Below, piece by piece: positions 28,414 to 37,575 of a stretch of DNA of 64,000 bases. A model generated the notes under the pieces. The model was not told where the DNA came from. It was given only the letters and a program-made list of their open reading frames with translations, and made no database searches. Position 1 is the first letter of the stretch; the number at the start of each line of letters is the position of its first letter. The stretch lies in contig SUTU01000011.1 of NCBI GenBank assembly GCA_015152525.1, positions 22,724 to 86,723 of the forward strand. Direction: 5' to 3'. This DNA is from Cyanobacteria bacterium SIG28. GTDB taxonomy: Bacteria; Cyanobacteriota; Vampirovibrionia; Gastranaerophilales; Gastranaerophilaceae. The position numbers and the translations under genes are program-made.

Positions 28414-28701
28414 TTATTTCTCCTTTATCAAACATTTTGCCAAAACTGATTTATTATTTTTTAAAATTCTGGAACCACGAGTTACTTTACATAAACTTAC
28501 TTGCAAATCTTTTGCAATTTCTCTTTGCGTACATCCCTGTTCCAACATTTCCAAGATACACCATCGTTTTGATAAAGTTTTTATTTCGGAATCAGTTAAA
28601 AGTTCTTTAAAAAAAGCCTCTATTTCTATTTCGGTGTGTAAATTCTTAACAGCTTTTGAAATTTTTTGTAATTGACTTACATTTGTAACGTTTCTATCCA
28701 T
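28414..28701 (-). CDS. trpR: Trp repressor (TrpR) family regulator
   Basis: 95 residues, the family size. The core F-F-x-E-L-L-T-D-S-E followed by the helix-turn-helix Q-R-E-I-A-K-D-L-Q-V-S-L-C-K-V-T-R-G-S-R matches TrpR. TrpR homodimers bind L-tryptophan and repress trp genes. It directly precedes trpB and its promoter overlaps its own start codon, so autoregulation is plausible. YerC-type members do not sense tryptophan; the trpB neighbour argues for TrpR function. Confidence 0.82.
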   Translation of the reverse strand: MDRNVTNVSQLQKISKAVKNLHTEIEIEAFFKELLTDSEIKTLSKRWCILEMLEQGCTQREIAKDLQVSLCKVTRGSRILKNNKSVLAKCLIKEK

Positions 28702-28707
28702 AGAAAC

Positions 28708-28736
28708 ATTGTAGTGCTAAAATTTCTTTTTGTCAA
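28708..28736 (-). promoter_or_regulatory. Consensus sigma-70 promoter of trpR-trpB
   Basis: Reading leftwards: TTGACA (28736-28731), 17-nt spacer, TACAAT (28713-28708). The -10 ends 6 nt before the trpR ATG, so the mRNA would be leaderless. No Shine-Dalgarno is present. Confidence 0.78.
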
Positions 28737-28740
28737 TTGT

Positions 28741-28769
28741 TTTGATTTTTACAAATAAATCGATATAAT
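28741..28769 (+). promoter_or_regulatory. Promoter of the secreted-protein gene at 28776
   Basis: TTTGAT (28741-28746), 17-nt spacer, TATAAT (28764-28769), 6 nt before the ATG. Divergent and close to the trpR promoter; both have leaderless geometry. Confidence 0.6.
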
Positions 28770-28775
28770 AGAAAT

Positions 28776-29423
28776 ATGAAAAGAATACTTATCACTTTAA
28801 TAATTTTAAGTATGACACTTCCTGCTCACGCATTTTTTTGGAATAAAAAAGATAAAGCATTAGAGGCTGAGTTAGAAGGAAAAGGATATGCCGGAACTTT
28901 ACCTGATTTAAACAAAAATAAGCAAGTTAAGGAGCATAAAACATCAACTCCCGTTTTTGAATCACATACTGATTTTAATGAGCCAAAAGAATTAAAACCT
29001 ATTCCAAGAAACAATCCGGCTTTTATAGATATTATTGAGAAAAAAGATGTTACTTCTGAATATGTTATAGATGCTAACGAATTAATTCCTATAATAGAAA
29101 AATTAGTTGATTGCATAGAATCAAACGGAAATGTTCAACTTTTTGTTACCAGAGCAAATGTTTTAGCAATGAATATAGATTTTTTAATCAATAAGTATGA
29201 AGGTTTACCTGAAAGCCATTATGAATCTTTCAAAAAACTATTAGAAATTAATCGTTCTGCAAAAACATTAGTGCAACTTAGACAAGAAGCTGTTACTTAT
29301 CAAAGATATTTAGCTTATCAAGCTTCCGGTTCAATTTATAATCCGGAAAACATTAACCAACAGCTTCAATACTTTTTAGAAGAGCTTAATACAGCGATTA
29401 TAATGCTACGTGATGAAGAATAG
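28776..29423 (+). CDS. Secreted hypothetical protein
   Basis: 215 residues. Signal peptide of about 19 residues ending A-H-A-F, then a charged linker and a helical C-terminal half (about 110-215). No known domain recognised. Convergent with the TPR membrane gene. The only evident start follows a -10 box directly, with no ribosome-binding site. Confidence 0.65.
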   Translation: MKRILITLIILSMTLPAHAFFWNKKDKALEAELEGKGYAGTLPDLNKNKQVKEHKTSTPVFESHTDFNEPKELKPIPRNNPAFIDIIEKKDVTSEYVIDANELIPIIEKLVDCIESNGNVQLFVTRANVLAMNIDFLINKYEGLPESHYESFKKLLEINRSAKTLVQLRQEAVTYQRYLAYQASGSIYNPENINQQLQYFLEELNTAIIMLRDEE

Positions 29424-29425
29424 TT

Positions 29426-30112
29426 TTATTTATTTATCGGATTAAAGTCTATTTTTTCATATATTTGTTTCAAAAAATATTCTTTATTCTGTGAAGGAAC
29501 CAATTTGTTTGATTGTTGCATAAATACAATCGCATTTCCGTAACGTCTTTGTTTATAAGATATACGAGAAGATTTTTCTAAACATACAGCTTTTAATTCT
29601 TTGTTAGTTGTTGTATTTATTATGTTTTCATATATCTTTAAAGCTTCATCATACTCGCCATCATTATAAAAAATTTCAGCTTTACGAATCAACTCTTCTG
29701 TTTTTTTATTCTCAGATACTTTCTCTTTTTTTTGTAACAAATCAGAATTAGAAATATCATTAAGTTCTTCTGCCGGCTCTAAAGGTTCTAAGTTTTTGAC
29801 AGATGTTGAAACTTTTATTTCTTCTTCATTTTCGTTCCGGTTTTCTTCAATTACATCTTCTGAATAAGTTTCAATAACATCTTCTTCTGTAACATCAACT
29901 TGAACTGCATTATTTTTCTCTACATTATTTGATGTCAAAGTTGGCGGAAATAGTGCACTCTCATTATTATATAAATTAAGATTTTTTTGATTATCATTTT
30001 GTGGAATATATTTATAGGCATTCATTACCAGCATTGCAAAAAAGAAACAGACAGTAGTAGTCAAAACTATGAAACGCATTGCTTTTATATCGTAATTGTA
30101 CATAACAAACAC
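29426..30112 (-). CDS. Membrane-anchored protein with C-terminal TPR
   Basis: 228 residues. One N-terminal membrane helix (about 12-32), a long acidic linker (E/D/N-rich, 60-130), and a C-terminal pair of TPR-like helices (A-E-I-F-Y-N-D-G-E-Y-D-E-A-L-K-I-Y) with I-S-Y-K-Q-R-R-Y-G-N-A-I-V-F. Suggests a scaffold tethered to the inner membrane. It directly follows the TIGR02757 gene (3 nt). Confidence 0.65.
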   Translation of the reverse strand: MFVMYNYDIKAMRFIVLTTTVCFFFAMLVMNAYKYIPQNDNQKNLNLYNNESALFPPTLTSNNVEKNNAVQVDVTEEDVIETYSEDVIEENRNENEEEIKVSTSVKNLEPLEPAEELNDISNSDLLQKKEKVSENKKTEELIRKAEIFYNDGEYDEALKIYENIINTTTNKELKAVCLEKSSRISYKQRRYGNAIVFMQQSNKLVPSQNKEYFLKQIYEKIDFNPINK

Positions 30113-30115
30113 CTC

Positions 30116-30907
30116 TTATTTCTTATTTAATTCTACTCCAAAAGCAAACATTGCGAAATCATATTTCACTGGATCAAACGAACAAATATTTTTAAGATTG
30201 TTTGTAAGCTCTTTAACTGCTTGAAAATCATTACTCTTACGTTCCAATAACGTCATCTGTCTTGAAACTCTTGCTACATGTACATCAAGAGGGATTAACA
30301 AGTCTTTTGGTTGCATAAATTCCCAAATTCCCAAATCTACAGGACCTTTTCTTACCATCCAACGTAAAAACATATTCATACGTTTCATAGCGCCACCGTT
30401 TTTTGGATTTGGAATCATATGATAAAAACCCTGAGTATATATTTTAGGAGCTTGGTGATAAAAATAATCGACTACCGTTTGTAAAAAATGTTGTTCTTTA
30501 TATTTGAAATCAGAATTGGCGCCGGATGATAACCAACTATACTTAAACAATTCTTCCAAACCGTTAGACTCATTGTATAACTTTGACAAAATTTCAAAAA
30601 TCGGAATAATATCCCTATCTTTTGAAAATCGATACTCAACACCTTTTAAGTTCGTAAAATCTCCATTTTTTATATAACCTAATAAATCATTATCAGCTTT
30701 AGAAAAAATATCCTCCAGCTTTTTTATAAACATTTTGCGATTTCCGTATGCAAAAAGAGAAGAAATAAATCCAGCCAATTCAATTTCTTCTTTTTGATTA
30801 TAGCGATGACAGAATTGAATAGGATCGTCTTTTATAAAATCGACCGTTTCATATTTTTCTACAAGTTTATCAAGCTCTGTTTTTGTTATCATTTCTAATT
30901 CTTTCAA
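30116..30907 (-). CDS. TIGR02757/DUF2400 family protein
   Basis: 263 residues. Recognisable from P-I-Q-F-C-H-R-Y, F-A-Y-G-N-R-K-M-F, the long helical middle and R-M-N-M-F-L-R-W-M-V-R-K-G-P-V-D-L-G-I-W near 177-195, followed by P-L-D-V-H-V-A-R-V-S-R. Function of the family is unknown; the closing motif resembles helix-hairpin-helix nucleic-acid glycosylase-like folds. The ATG overlaps the tadA 3' end, so translation is coupled; an in-frame ATG lies 12 nt later. Confidence 0.75.
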   Translation of the reverse strand: MKELEMITKTELDKLVEKYETVDFIKDDPIQFCHRYNQKEEIELAGFISSLFAYGNRKMFIKKLEDIFSKADNDLLGYIKNGDFTNLKGVEYRFSKDRDIIPIFEILSKLYNESNGLEELFKYSWLSSGANSDFKYKEQHFLQTVVDYFYHQAPKIYTQGFYHMIPNPKNGGAMKRMNMFLRWMVRKGPVDLGIWEFMQPKDLLIPLDVHVARVSRQMTLLERKSNDFQAVKELTNNLKNICSFDPVKYDFAMFAFGVELNKK

Positions 30908-31301
30908 AAAACTCTTCTAATATTTTATTACAGTCAGCTTCCATTATTCCACCGTAAATCCTAAGGTTTGGATTAAGTGGTAATTTTATTGAACTTTCAA
31001 GTGCGCCATATTGCTGATTATAGCTTCCAAAATATACAGTAGGAATTCCGCTCATCGAAATTGCCCAAGCGCACATCGGACATGGTTCAAGAGTAACATA
31101 CATTTCACAGTCTTTTAATCTTGAAGTATCCAAAACTTTTTGAGCCTCTTTAATGGCAAGGATTTCAGCATGAGCAGTTACATCATCATCCAATTCTCGA
31201 CGATTATGAGCAGAAGCAATTATTTTTCCGTCCTTTTTTATAACACAACCAATAGGAACATCTTTTATACATTTTTTAGCTTCTAAAATTGCAAATAACA
31301 T
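30870..31301 (-). CDS. tadA: tRNA-specific adenosine deaminase
   Basis: 143 residues. Zinc deaminase motif T-A-H-A-E-I-L-A-I and L-E-P-C-P-M-C-A-W-A provide the catalytic His/Glu and two Cys ligands. It converts A34 to inosine in tRNA-Arg(ACG). The N-terminus is a few residues short of the family norm, but a GAGGTCT Shine-Dalgarno supports this start. It overlaps the next gene by 38 nt. Confidence 0.85.
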   Translation of the reverse strand: MLFAILEAKKCIKDVPIGCVIKKDGKIIASAHNRRELDDDVTAHAEILAIKEAQKVLDTSRLKDCEMYVTLEPCPMCAWAISMSGIPTVYFGSYNQQYGALESSIKLPLNPNLRIYGGIMEADCNKILEEFFERIRNDNKNRA

Positions 31302-31334
31302 ATAGACCTCAGATTTTGAATTGGATAGAATCTT

Positions 31335-31922
31335 CTATTTACGTTCTAAAATCTCTTTTTCATAATGTTTAATATTATATGGTGCAATATCAGTGGAAGG
31401 ATCCAAAAATAATGACAAAGCTCTAAATCTAGCATTAAATTCTTTTGTCATCAAACCTTTTTCTTTAAACAACTTGCCATAAAGGAACTTGTCAGCTTCA
31501 AATTGGCGACGTGTAGGTTTATTTTGAGAACGAATATAATTAAACTCTTTTGTTGTAATGCCTTCTTTTAACAAATTTGCTTCAAAATCAGCACTATAGT
31601 AGCCATTACGTGTATAACTATTTGTTGCAGCAATTTTGTTAAATTCAGAAATAGTAGAAGAGTCATTTGCAAGGCTTGTACCGTTTAATAAATCCCTATA
31701 CACAAGTGAATCCAATATAGCTTGATCTTTTGGCGAACACGTACCATTACATTTATTTACGCACTCTATATATTCAACTGCAGGTTTATCAAATTCTTCA
31801 CAATAATCTTTAATTTTACCGATTGGACCAGTGCAACCAACCAGAGCCATTGCACTTAGTGCATAAGGTAGGACTTTTTTTATTGGTTTTTGAATGGTTG
31901 TTTTGACTGCAGATATTTTCAT
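31335..31922 (-). CDS. Putative lipoprotein
   Basis: 195 residues. A polar/basic leader, then a hydrophobic stretch ending A-M-A-L-V-G-C, a lipobox with Cys about 30. The mature protein contains several Cys (C-V-N-K-C-N-G-T-C) and charged helices. No domain recognised. The leader begins M-K-I-S-A-V-K, similar to the FK-type leaders seen elsewhere in the window but without the F-K motif. It begins 41 nt beyond the obgE stop and ends 33 nt before the tadA start, all on the minus strand, so it lies between obgE and tadA in transcription order. Confidence 0.6.
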   Translation of the reverse strand: MKISAVKTTIQKPIKKVLPYALSAMALVGCTGPIGKIKDYCEEFDKPAVEYIECVNKCNGTCSPKDQAILDSLVYRDLLNGTSLANDSSTISEFNKIAATNSYTRNGYYSADFEANLLKEGITTKEFNYIRSQNKPTRRQFEADKFLYGKLFKEKGLMTKEFNARFRALSLFLDPSTDIAPYNIKHYEKEILERK

Positions 31923-31962
31923 TATTTACACTCCTTTTTCCAAATCATTTACCCCTTTATCC

Positions 31963-33261
31963 CTAGACTTTGCTCCCTTCGCCCCAGATTTCGTCATCAT
32001 AGTAGCCTAATTCTAAGTGTCCGCATATTACAGTATCACCGTTTTTCAAGCCATAACTATGTAATACTTCAAACACTCCCATTGATTTTAGGATGTTTTG
32101 AAATCTTACAACTTGTTCAGTATTTCTCAAATCTGTAACTTTTGCTAATCTGTTAACTTTTCCACCGGAAATAACATAAGCATCTTTGGCAATTTTAGTT
32201 ACTTCAAACTCACTATCATCATTGTTATAAGCGTCGAAATCTTCTTCTATTACCAAATCAAATTCCGGTTTAGGGATTTCATCAACTTTTGCAGAGATAA
32301 AATGCAATAATTCATTTAATCCCTCTTTTGTAACAGCTGAAATTAAGAAAACATCCGGCGTGAAATTCTTAAATTCCTGTTCATATTTACCCCTATCTTC
32401 TTCTAAAACAGAATCGATTTTATTTAAAACAACTATTTGATAAAGATTTGCCAATTGTTCAGAGTGTTTTCTTAATTCTTCATTAATAACTTTATAGTTT
32501 TCAATAGGATCTTCTGCTGTTAAATCAACAATATGAATTAAGAAACGGCATCTTTCCACGTGTCTTAAAAATTCATGTCCCAAGCCAACACCTTCGGAAG
32601 CACCCTCAATTAATCCCGGAATATCAGCTACAACATAAGAGCCACCATCGTCTTTTTTTACAACACCTAAATTAGGTACAAGAGTCGTAAACGGATAGTC
32701 TGCAATCTTTGGTCTTGCTGAACTTACTGAACTTATATAAGTAGATTTACCGGCATTTGGCATACCTAACAATCCGATATCAGCAATAAGTTTCAATTCT
32801 AATTCCAAAACCCTTTCAATACCGGGTTCACCCGGTTCGCAAAACTGTGGCGCACGTTTTTGAGCAGTGGCAAATCTTGCATTACCTCTACCGCCACGAC
32901 CGCCTTTTGCAATCAAAACAGTCTGCTCAGGTTCTGTTATATCTGCAATTATTTTGCCTGTCTTAGTATCTCTTACAACGGTTCCTAAAGGTACTCTTAT
33001 ATAAGTATCTTTTGCACAAGCACCATGCATACCCTTAATACCGCCGTTTTCGCCTGATTGAGCTTTATATACGGATTTAATTTTAAAATCCAAAAGTGTT
33101 GACATATTTTCATCAGCGACAAAATAAATATCACCGCCACGACCGCCATCACCGCCTGCAGGACCACCTTTATCAACATATTTTTCACGACGCCAAGCAA
33201 CCATACCGTTACCGCCATGACCAGATACTACTCTTATTTTTGCTTTATCAAGAAATTTCAT
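31963..33261 (-). CDS. obgE: Obg GTPase
   Basis: 432 residues. The glycine-rich Obg domain (about 1-158: G-G-x-G-G-x-G-G-D), the G domain with G-M-P-N-A-G-K-S near 166-173, D-Y-P-F-T-T, D-I-P-G-L-I-E-G-A, and N-K-I-D, and a C-terminal Obg-specific (OCT) domain. Obg binds GTP and assists assembly of the large ribosomal subunit and stress signalling. Same direction as the lipoprotein and tadA genes. Confidence 0.95.
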   Translation of the reverse strand: MKFLDKAKIRVVSGHGGNGMVAWRREKYVDKGGPAGGDGGRGGDIYFVADENMSTLLDFKIKSVYKAQSGENGGIKGMHGACAKDTYIRVPLGTVVRDTKTGKIIADITEPEQTVLIAKGGRGGRGNARFATAQKRAPQFCEPGEPGIERVLELELKLIADIGLLGMPNAGKSTYISSVSSARPKIADYPFTTLVPNLGVVKKDDGGSYVVADIPGLIEGASEGVGLGHEFLRHVERCRFLIHIVDLTAEDPIENYKVINEELRKHSEQLANLYQIVVLNKIDSVLEEDRGKYEQEFKNFTPDVFLISAVTKEGLNELLHFISAKVDEIPKPEFDLVIEEDFDAYNNDDSEFEVTKIAKDAYVISGGKVNRLAKVTDLRNTEQVVRFQNILKSMGVFEVLHSYGLKNGDTVICGHLELGYYDDEIWGEGSKV

Positions 33262-33403
33262 TTTTTCAACCTTTGAACGGGTAACATTCCGTCAATCGCC
33301 ATATTTTTTTTACTACTACCAGTCCCCCTTTGGAACAAACTTCTAATTGGTTCGAGCTGGTTGGATTTATATTGATTTTCGTTTATTGTATAATAATACT
33401 ACT

Positions 33404-34438
33404 ATGAAAAAGTTTAAAAATACATTATTTAGTAACAAACCTGTTACAATTGACGAAAATTCTTTAATTATGGCAATAGAATCAAGTTGTGATGAAACAG
33501 CTTGTGCTATCGTAAAAGGTGGCAGAGAAGTTTTATCAAACATTGTTGCATCTCAAATTAAAATCCATGAAGAATACGGTGGTGTTATCCCTGAAATTGC
33601 AGCAAGAGAACACTTAGAAGCTATTAATATAGTAGTTGAAGAAGCCTTTAAACAAGCTGGTGTAAAACCTGAAAATATAGATGCTTTTGCCGGCACTGTC
33701 GGCCCAGGATTGGTTGGTTGCTTATTAGTAGGATTAAATGCAACTAAATCATTGGCATTAGCTTACGATAAGCCTTTTATTGGTATTAATCATTTGAATG
33801 CTCATATTAGTGCAAACTTCATTGATACAAATTTAGAACCGCCGTTTATAGCTCTTTTAGTAAGCGGAGGACATACTCAAATTATTGATGTCAAATCCTA
33901 TTCAGAATTAGAAATTATTGGTGAAACAATTGACGATGCAGTTGGTGAGGCCTATGACAAAGTTGCTCGCTTAATTGGACTTCCATATCCTGGCGGACCA
34001 AAATTGGATAAACTTGCTCAAGAAGGAAATCCTCACGCATTCAAACTTCCGGAAGCAAAAGTCGACGGTTACAATTTTAGTTTTAGCGGATTAAAGACAG
34101 CTGTCTTAAGACTGGTTAAATCTTTTGACGGAAAGGAAATGCCTACTGCTGATATTTGCGCAAGTTTTCAAGAATGTGTTTCTTCTACTCTTTTGAAAAA
34201 AGTAAAACGTGCAGCAGAAGAAAGAGGATATAAACAAGTTGTTTTAGCCGGCGGTGTTGCTGCTAACTCTGAAATCCGTAAAAAAATATTCGCCCTCAAA
34301 AATGAAGGTTATGATGTATATGCACCGATCATGAAATACTGCACAGATAATGCTTCAATGGTTGCATCTGCAGCATTTTTCTTCGAAAAAACTTTTGACA
34401 ACATAGACGTGGAAGTCTTTTCAAGAGTTGGAGCTTAG
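33404..34438 (+). CDS. tsaD: tRNA N6-adenosine threonylcarbamoyltransferase
   Basis: 344 residues from the ATG at 33404; a possible GTG at 33347 would add 19 residues and overlaps the promoter. Family motifs: I-E-S-S-C-D-E-T, H-L-N-A-H-I with the metal-binding His pair, V-S-G-G-H-T, G-E-A-Y-D-K-V-A-R and D-N-A-S-M. It transfers threonylcarbamoyl to A37 of ANN-decoding tRNAs with TsaB/E (not in this window). A TATAAT box lies 9 nt before the ATG and there is no clear Shine-Dalgarno. Confidence 0.93.
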   Translation: MKKFKNTLFSNKPVTIDENSLIMAIESSCDETACAIVKGGREVLSNIVASQIKIHEEYGGVIPEIAAREHLEAINIVVEEAFKQAGVKPENIDAFAGTVGPGLVGCLLVGLNATKSLALAYDKPFIGINHLNAHISANFIDTNLEPPFIALLVSGGHTQIIDVKSYSELEIIGETIDDAVGEAYDKVARLIGLPYPGGPKLDKLAQEGNPHAFKLPEAKVDGYNFSFSGLKTAVLRLVKSFDGKEMPTADICASFQECVSSTLLKKVKRAAEERGYKQVVLAGGVAANSEIRKKIFALKNEGYDVYAPIMKYCTDNASMVASAAFFFEKTFDNIDVEVFSRVGA

Positions 34439-34447
34439 CGCAAAGCG

Positions 34448-35275
34448 ATGTTTGGGTTAACTCTTGGAATAGCTACCAGAATTGTTTCAAACTCATACCT
34501 TAATGTTTTTCAAAAAGTTTTAAATAATCGTGGCGAATACCCATCTATTATTAATTTTTATACATATTTAGGGTTAACAGTTATCGGATTTGCAATCTGT
34601 CCTAATCCTATTTTTACTTCTGAAATTATTAAAAGTTTTTTTATAATGGGATTACTGGGTGCATTAGGTAATTATTTTATCATAAAGGCTTTGAGGTTTG
34701 GTGAATTATCTTCTTTAGCACCAATAAACTCTTATAAACCTATAGTTGCATTAATTATAGCTTTTTTCATGCTAAAAGAAACGCCAAACCTAAATGCTAT
34801 TTTAGGAATTCTCTTAATTATTGCCGGAACTTTTATTCTTTACCCTAAGAAAATAAATTACTCAAAAGCTTGTTTTTATAGATTTTTAGCTTTAATCTTT
34901 TCCGGTTCGGAAGCTGTTTTTATAAAAAAGATAATATTGTTATCAGACATTCCTTCAAGCTTTTTATATTGGACATTAGCCAGTTTTATATTTACAATAA
35001 TTTTTGTTATTTTTTCAAAACACAAACCTGTTTTGCAAAAAAGCAATTTAAAATATCAGCTCAGTTTAATACTTATGGTATTTTTAATGCAATATTCTAC
35101 TAATTTTATTTTTTCTAAAATGAATGTAGCATATGCTTTAGCAATATTTCAACTTTCAACAATTCTTAGTGTATTCCTTGGTGCAAACATTTTTAACGAA
35201 GGAAATCTTTTAAGAAAACTTCTTGCATCACTAATTATGGTATTAGGTGCTGTTGTTTTAATATTATTTTGTTAA
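34448..35275 (+). CDS. EamA/DMT-family membrane transporter
   Basis: 275 residues with about ten predicted membrane helices in two EamA halves (the N-P-I-F..., G-A-L-G-N-Y-F-I-I-K-A-L-R and L-A-P-I-N-S-Y-K-P segment in the first half). This superfamily exports small metabolites or nucleotide sugars. It starts 9 nt after tsaD, so it is probably co-transcribed with it. Substrate unknown. Confidence 0.78.
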   Translation: MFGLTLGIATRIVSNSYLNVFQKVLNNRGEYPSIINFYTYLGLTVIGFAICPNPIFTSEIIKSFFIMGLLGALGNYFIIKALRFGELSSLAPINSYKPIVALIIAFFMLKETPNLNAILGILLIIAGTFILYPKKINYSKACFYRFLALIFSGSEAVFIKKIILLSDIPSSFLYWTLASFIFTIIFVIFSKHKPVLQKSNLKYQLSLILMVFLMQYSTNFIFSKMNVAYALAIFQLSTILSVFLGANIFNEGNLLRKLLASLIMVLGAVVLILFC

Positions 35276-35283
35276 TAAAAAAA

Positions 35284-35320
35284 ATCGAAACTAACTCTTT
35301 GAGCCAGCTTCGACTTTTTT
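35284..35320. terminator. Possible terminator between convergent genes
   Basis: AAAATCGAA ... TTCGACTTTTTT forms an imperfect stem with a T-run on the plus strand and an A-run on its other side, between the transporter gene and the convergent membrane protein. Confidence 0.4.
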
Positions 35321-35354
35321 ATATGTACACATTAGGTTTGCCTAATTATTATGG

Positions 35355-37442
35355 TTATGCCATTTGAGCTTTTTGTTTTTCTTCTGCTTTTTTCTTGTTT
35401 ATACGTTCACCAATCTTGTTAGCAGCAGGTGTAATTGCAACCGGTGTAATGTATCTGTAAATTAGAGTAAACGTTGCTAATGAACCGAGGGCACCAACAC
35501 TCTTTAACAATTTACCCATATTAGGTTCGATTTTATCAACAAGTTCTTTAGAAATCTTACCTGTTGCTTTTTGGTGTTCATACAATCCGCTAAATCTGTA
35601 GCCTAATTTCTTAACTAAACCGCCCATACTCTTATTTACAGTGTAAGCACAGATTGTAGGAACAATAAAGCATAGAACTTGGTTTATTGATAATGTGCGT
35701 TTCTTATCATCATCTAAGTCTTTGTTACCTAAAGTTTTTGCAACGTAAACACCTGATGTAATAAATGAACCTAAAGTTGCCATGTGTTCAGTCATTTGAC
35801 CCGGAACTTTTGCTAACTTTTCAGACATAGTCTGCATCCATTTTTTGTTCATCATAGGCTCAGCATAATTGTCTGAGAAAAACTTTCCTAACATATCTGA
35901 TAATTTATCAGACATCTTGGTAAACCAGCTTTTATTAGGTTTTGCACCTTTAAAGTTCACATTACCTTCAGTTTTTTCCGCACCTTGTACTACTGATAAT
36001 AATTTAGCTTCATTAGCAGTATTGTTTACAACTACCGGTTGTGCAACTTCTTGAGGCTTATTTTGCGTTGCTTCTACTTGAGGTTTTTTGTGTTTTTCCA
36101 AACCAAACACTTTTTTCAATACCAATGGTAATAATGCGATTGTTGAAGATGCTACAAGCGGTCTTGTTACAATATCAGGTAACCAGTTTAGAGCTTTATA
36201 TTTAATATCGTTTACGTAGTCTGCATTCAACATTTCTTGAGAAATTTCACTACCTAATTTATCCGGAACTCCACCATTACCTTTAGAGCCATTTGGTTGA
36301 TATGATGTATATTTAATAATATTTTTATCTAAAGTATCAATTCTTGTTCTACCTGTGTAAAGCGGAATTGCATTGGCAGTTTCTTTGTATGATGAAACGT
36401 GAATATGGTCTAATATATCAGGCATGAATTGAGAGCCGTCTTTATTTTTCCAGTTTTCAGGATGTAAGCGTTTACCATCTTTTTCTATAGTTGCCAAGTT
36501 CAAGTCTTTAAATGCTTCACCTAAGAAATCTTTATCAATAAATTCAAGTGAGAAGTAGTTTTTACCAGGTTTACCATTTTTACCCATACCTGCTTCACTA
36601 AGTTCAATAAACATATCTTTGGTTTCAAGATGTAATTTTTTACCGTTTCTGTCAACCATCTCACTGAATTTCTTACCTTTTTGAGATGCTAAATCAACAT
36701 TTAAGCCTAGTGATTTAAGAGTTTCTTCACTAACTTCAGAAATATGTTTAGGTTTAGCAACTTTCATTACATTCTTAAATTCTTTAGAGAATGTATTACC
36801 TTGTTTATCTAACCATTCACCAATAGGTTTTCTGATACCGTTAGCTTTATCTTTCCAAATTGATTCCATATTTAAGTTAGGGAACATTTTTTCAAGAACT
36901 TCTGCTTTTAATTTTGGAATTGCATTAGATTTAGCATAACCCAAACCTTTAGCAAACGGGGTTGTAATAATAAATGAGGCAACTAACCCTGCTGTACCTG
37001 ATGCAATCGAGTGTGATGCAGCATAAAGGTTATCACCTTTATCATCTTTCTTACCAGCCATAGCCACAATGGTTAAAGGTCTTAAAATCATACAGATCAA
37101 TGCCGAAATCATCGCTTGAACTAAAACTTCGTTATCCATGATTTCAAGAACTTTTCTGAAAGCATTGCTTGTCAAAACTTTGTCTAAAAGTTCACTAAAA
37201 AAGCTGCCTTTTGGGTTTTTTCCACCATTTCCCATACCCTCAGCAGCTTTTTCAATTACGTGTTTAATAAATTTTACATCTCTTTTACCTTTGAACGACA
37301 CAATGTCATTATTTTGTGGCATTCGTTCTCGTTCATGAGTACGCTTTAATTTCTCGGGATATCTGAGAGAATTCGACGCATTAATGTTGGTTGATAAAAT
37401 ATTCGTCGAGTTTTCTAGATTTTGCGTTGTATGAATCTTCAT
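35355..37442 (-). CDS. Large membrane protein with duplicated domain and FK motifs
   Basis: About 695 residues from M-K-I-H-T-T. A polar leader ends in I-V-S-F-K-G-K; a second V-N-F-K-G-A occurs near residue 500. Each motif is followed by a similar pattern: K-x-S-F/W-F helix, a pair of membrane helices, a loop rich in K-D/D-K, and another membrane helix ending G-L-G-Y/K-L-G-Y. The halves look like an ancient duplication separated by a soluble region (about 170-400). No family recognised. An in-frame ATG 39 nt earlier is possible. Confidence 0.6.
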   Translation of the reverse strand: MKIHTTQNLENSTNILSTNINASNSLRYPEKLKRTHERERMPQNNDIVSFKGKRDVKFIKHVIEKAAEGMGNGGKNPKGSFFSELLDKVLTSNAFRKVLEIMDNEVLVQAMISALICMILRPLTIVAMAGKKDDKGDNLYAASHSIASGTAGLVASFIITTPFAKGLGYAKSNAIPKLKAEVLEKMFPNLNMESIWKDKANGIRKPIGEWLDKQGNTFSKEFKNVMKVAKPKHISEVSEETLKSLGLNVDLASQKGKKFSEMVDRNGKKLHLETKDMFIELSEAGMGKNGKPGKNYFSLEFIDKDFLGEAFKDLNLATIEKDGKRLHPENWKNKDGSQFMPDILDHIHVSSYKETANAIPLYTGRTRIDTLDKNIIKYTSYQPNGSKGNGGVPDKLGSEISQEMLNADYVNDIKYKALNWLPDIVTRPLVASSTIALLPLVLKKVFGLEKHKKPQVEATQNKPQEVAQPVVVNNTANEAKLLSVVQGAEKTEGNVNFKGAKPNKSWFTKMSDKLSDMLGKFFSDNYAEPMMNKKWMQTMSEKLAKVPGQMTEHMATLGSFITSGVYVAKTLGNKDLDDDKKRTLSINQVLCFIVPTICAYTVNKSMGGLVKKLGYRFSGLYEHQKATGKISKELVDKIEPNMGKLLKSVGALGSLATFTLIYRYITPVAITPAANKIGERINKKKAEEKQKAQMA

Positions 37443-37500
37443 CATAGTTTCCAATCTATCTTTTACATAATGTCTACACAATTATCTTAAAACAAACCAA

Positions 37501-37514
37501 AAATTTTTTTGCTA
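37501..37514 (-). promoter_or_regulatory. TAGCAA-A-TTT upstream motif
   Basis: On the minus strand TAGCAAAAAAATTT lies upstream of the large membrane-protein gene. The same motif precedes genes at 24228 (+), 42118 (+), 40851 (-), 49939 (-) and 56029 (-). Confidence 0.4.
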
Positions 37515-37575
37515 CTTCTTAACAATTTTGTTACAATCTGCTAAAATAGTATTAGGAAGTAGGTTTGAGCAAATA

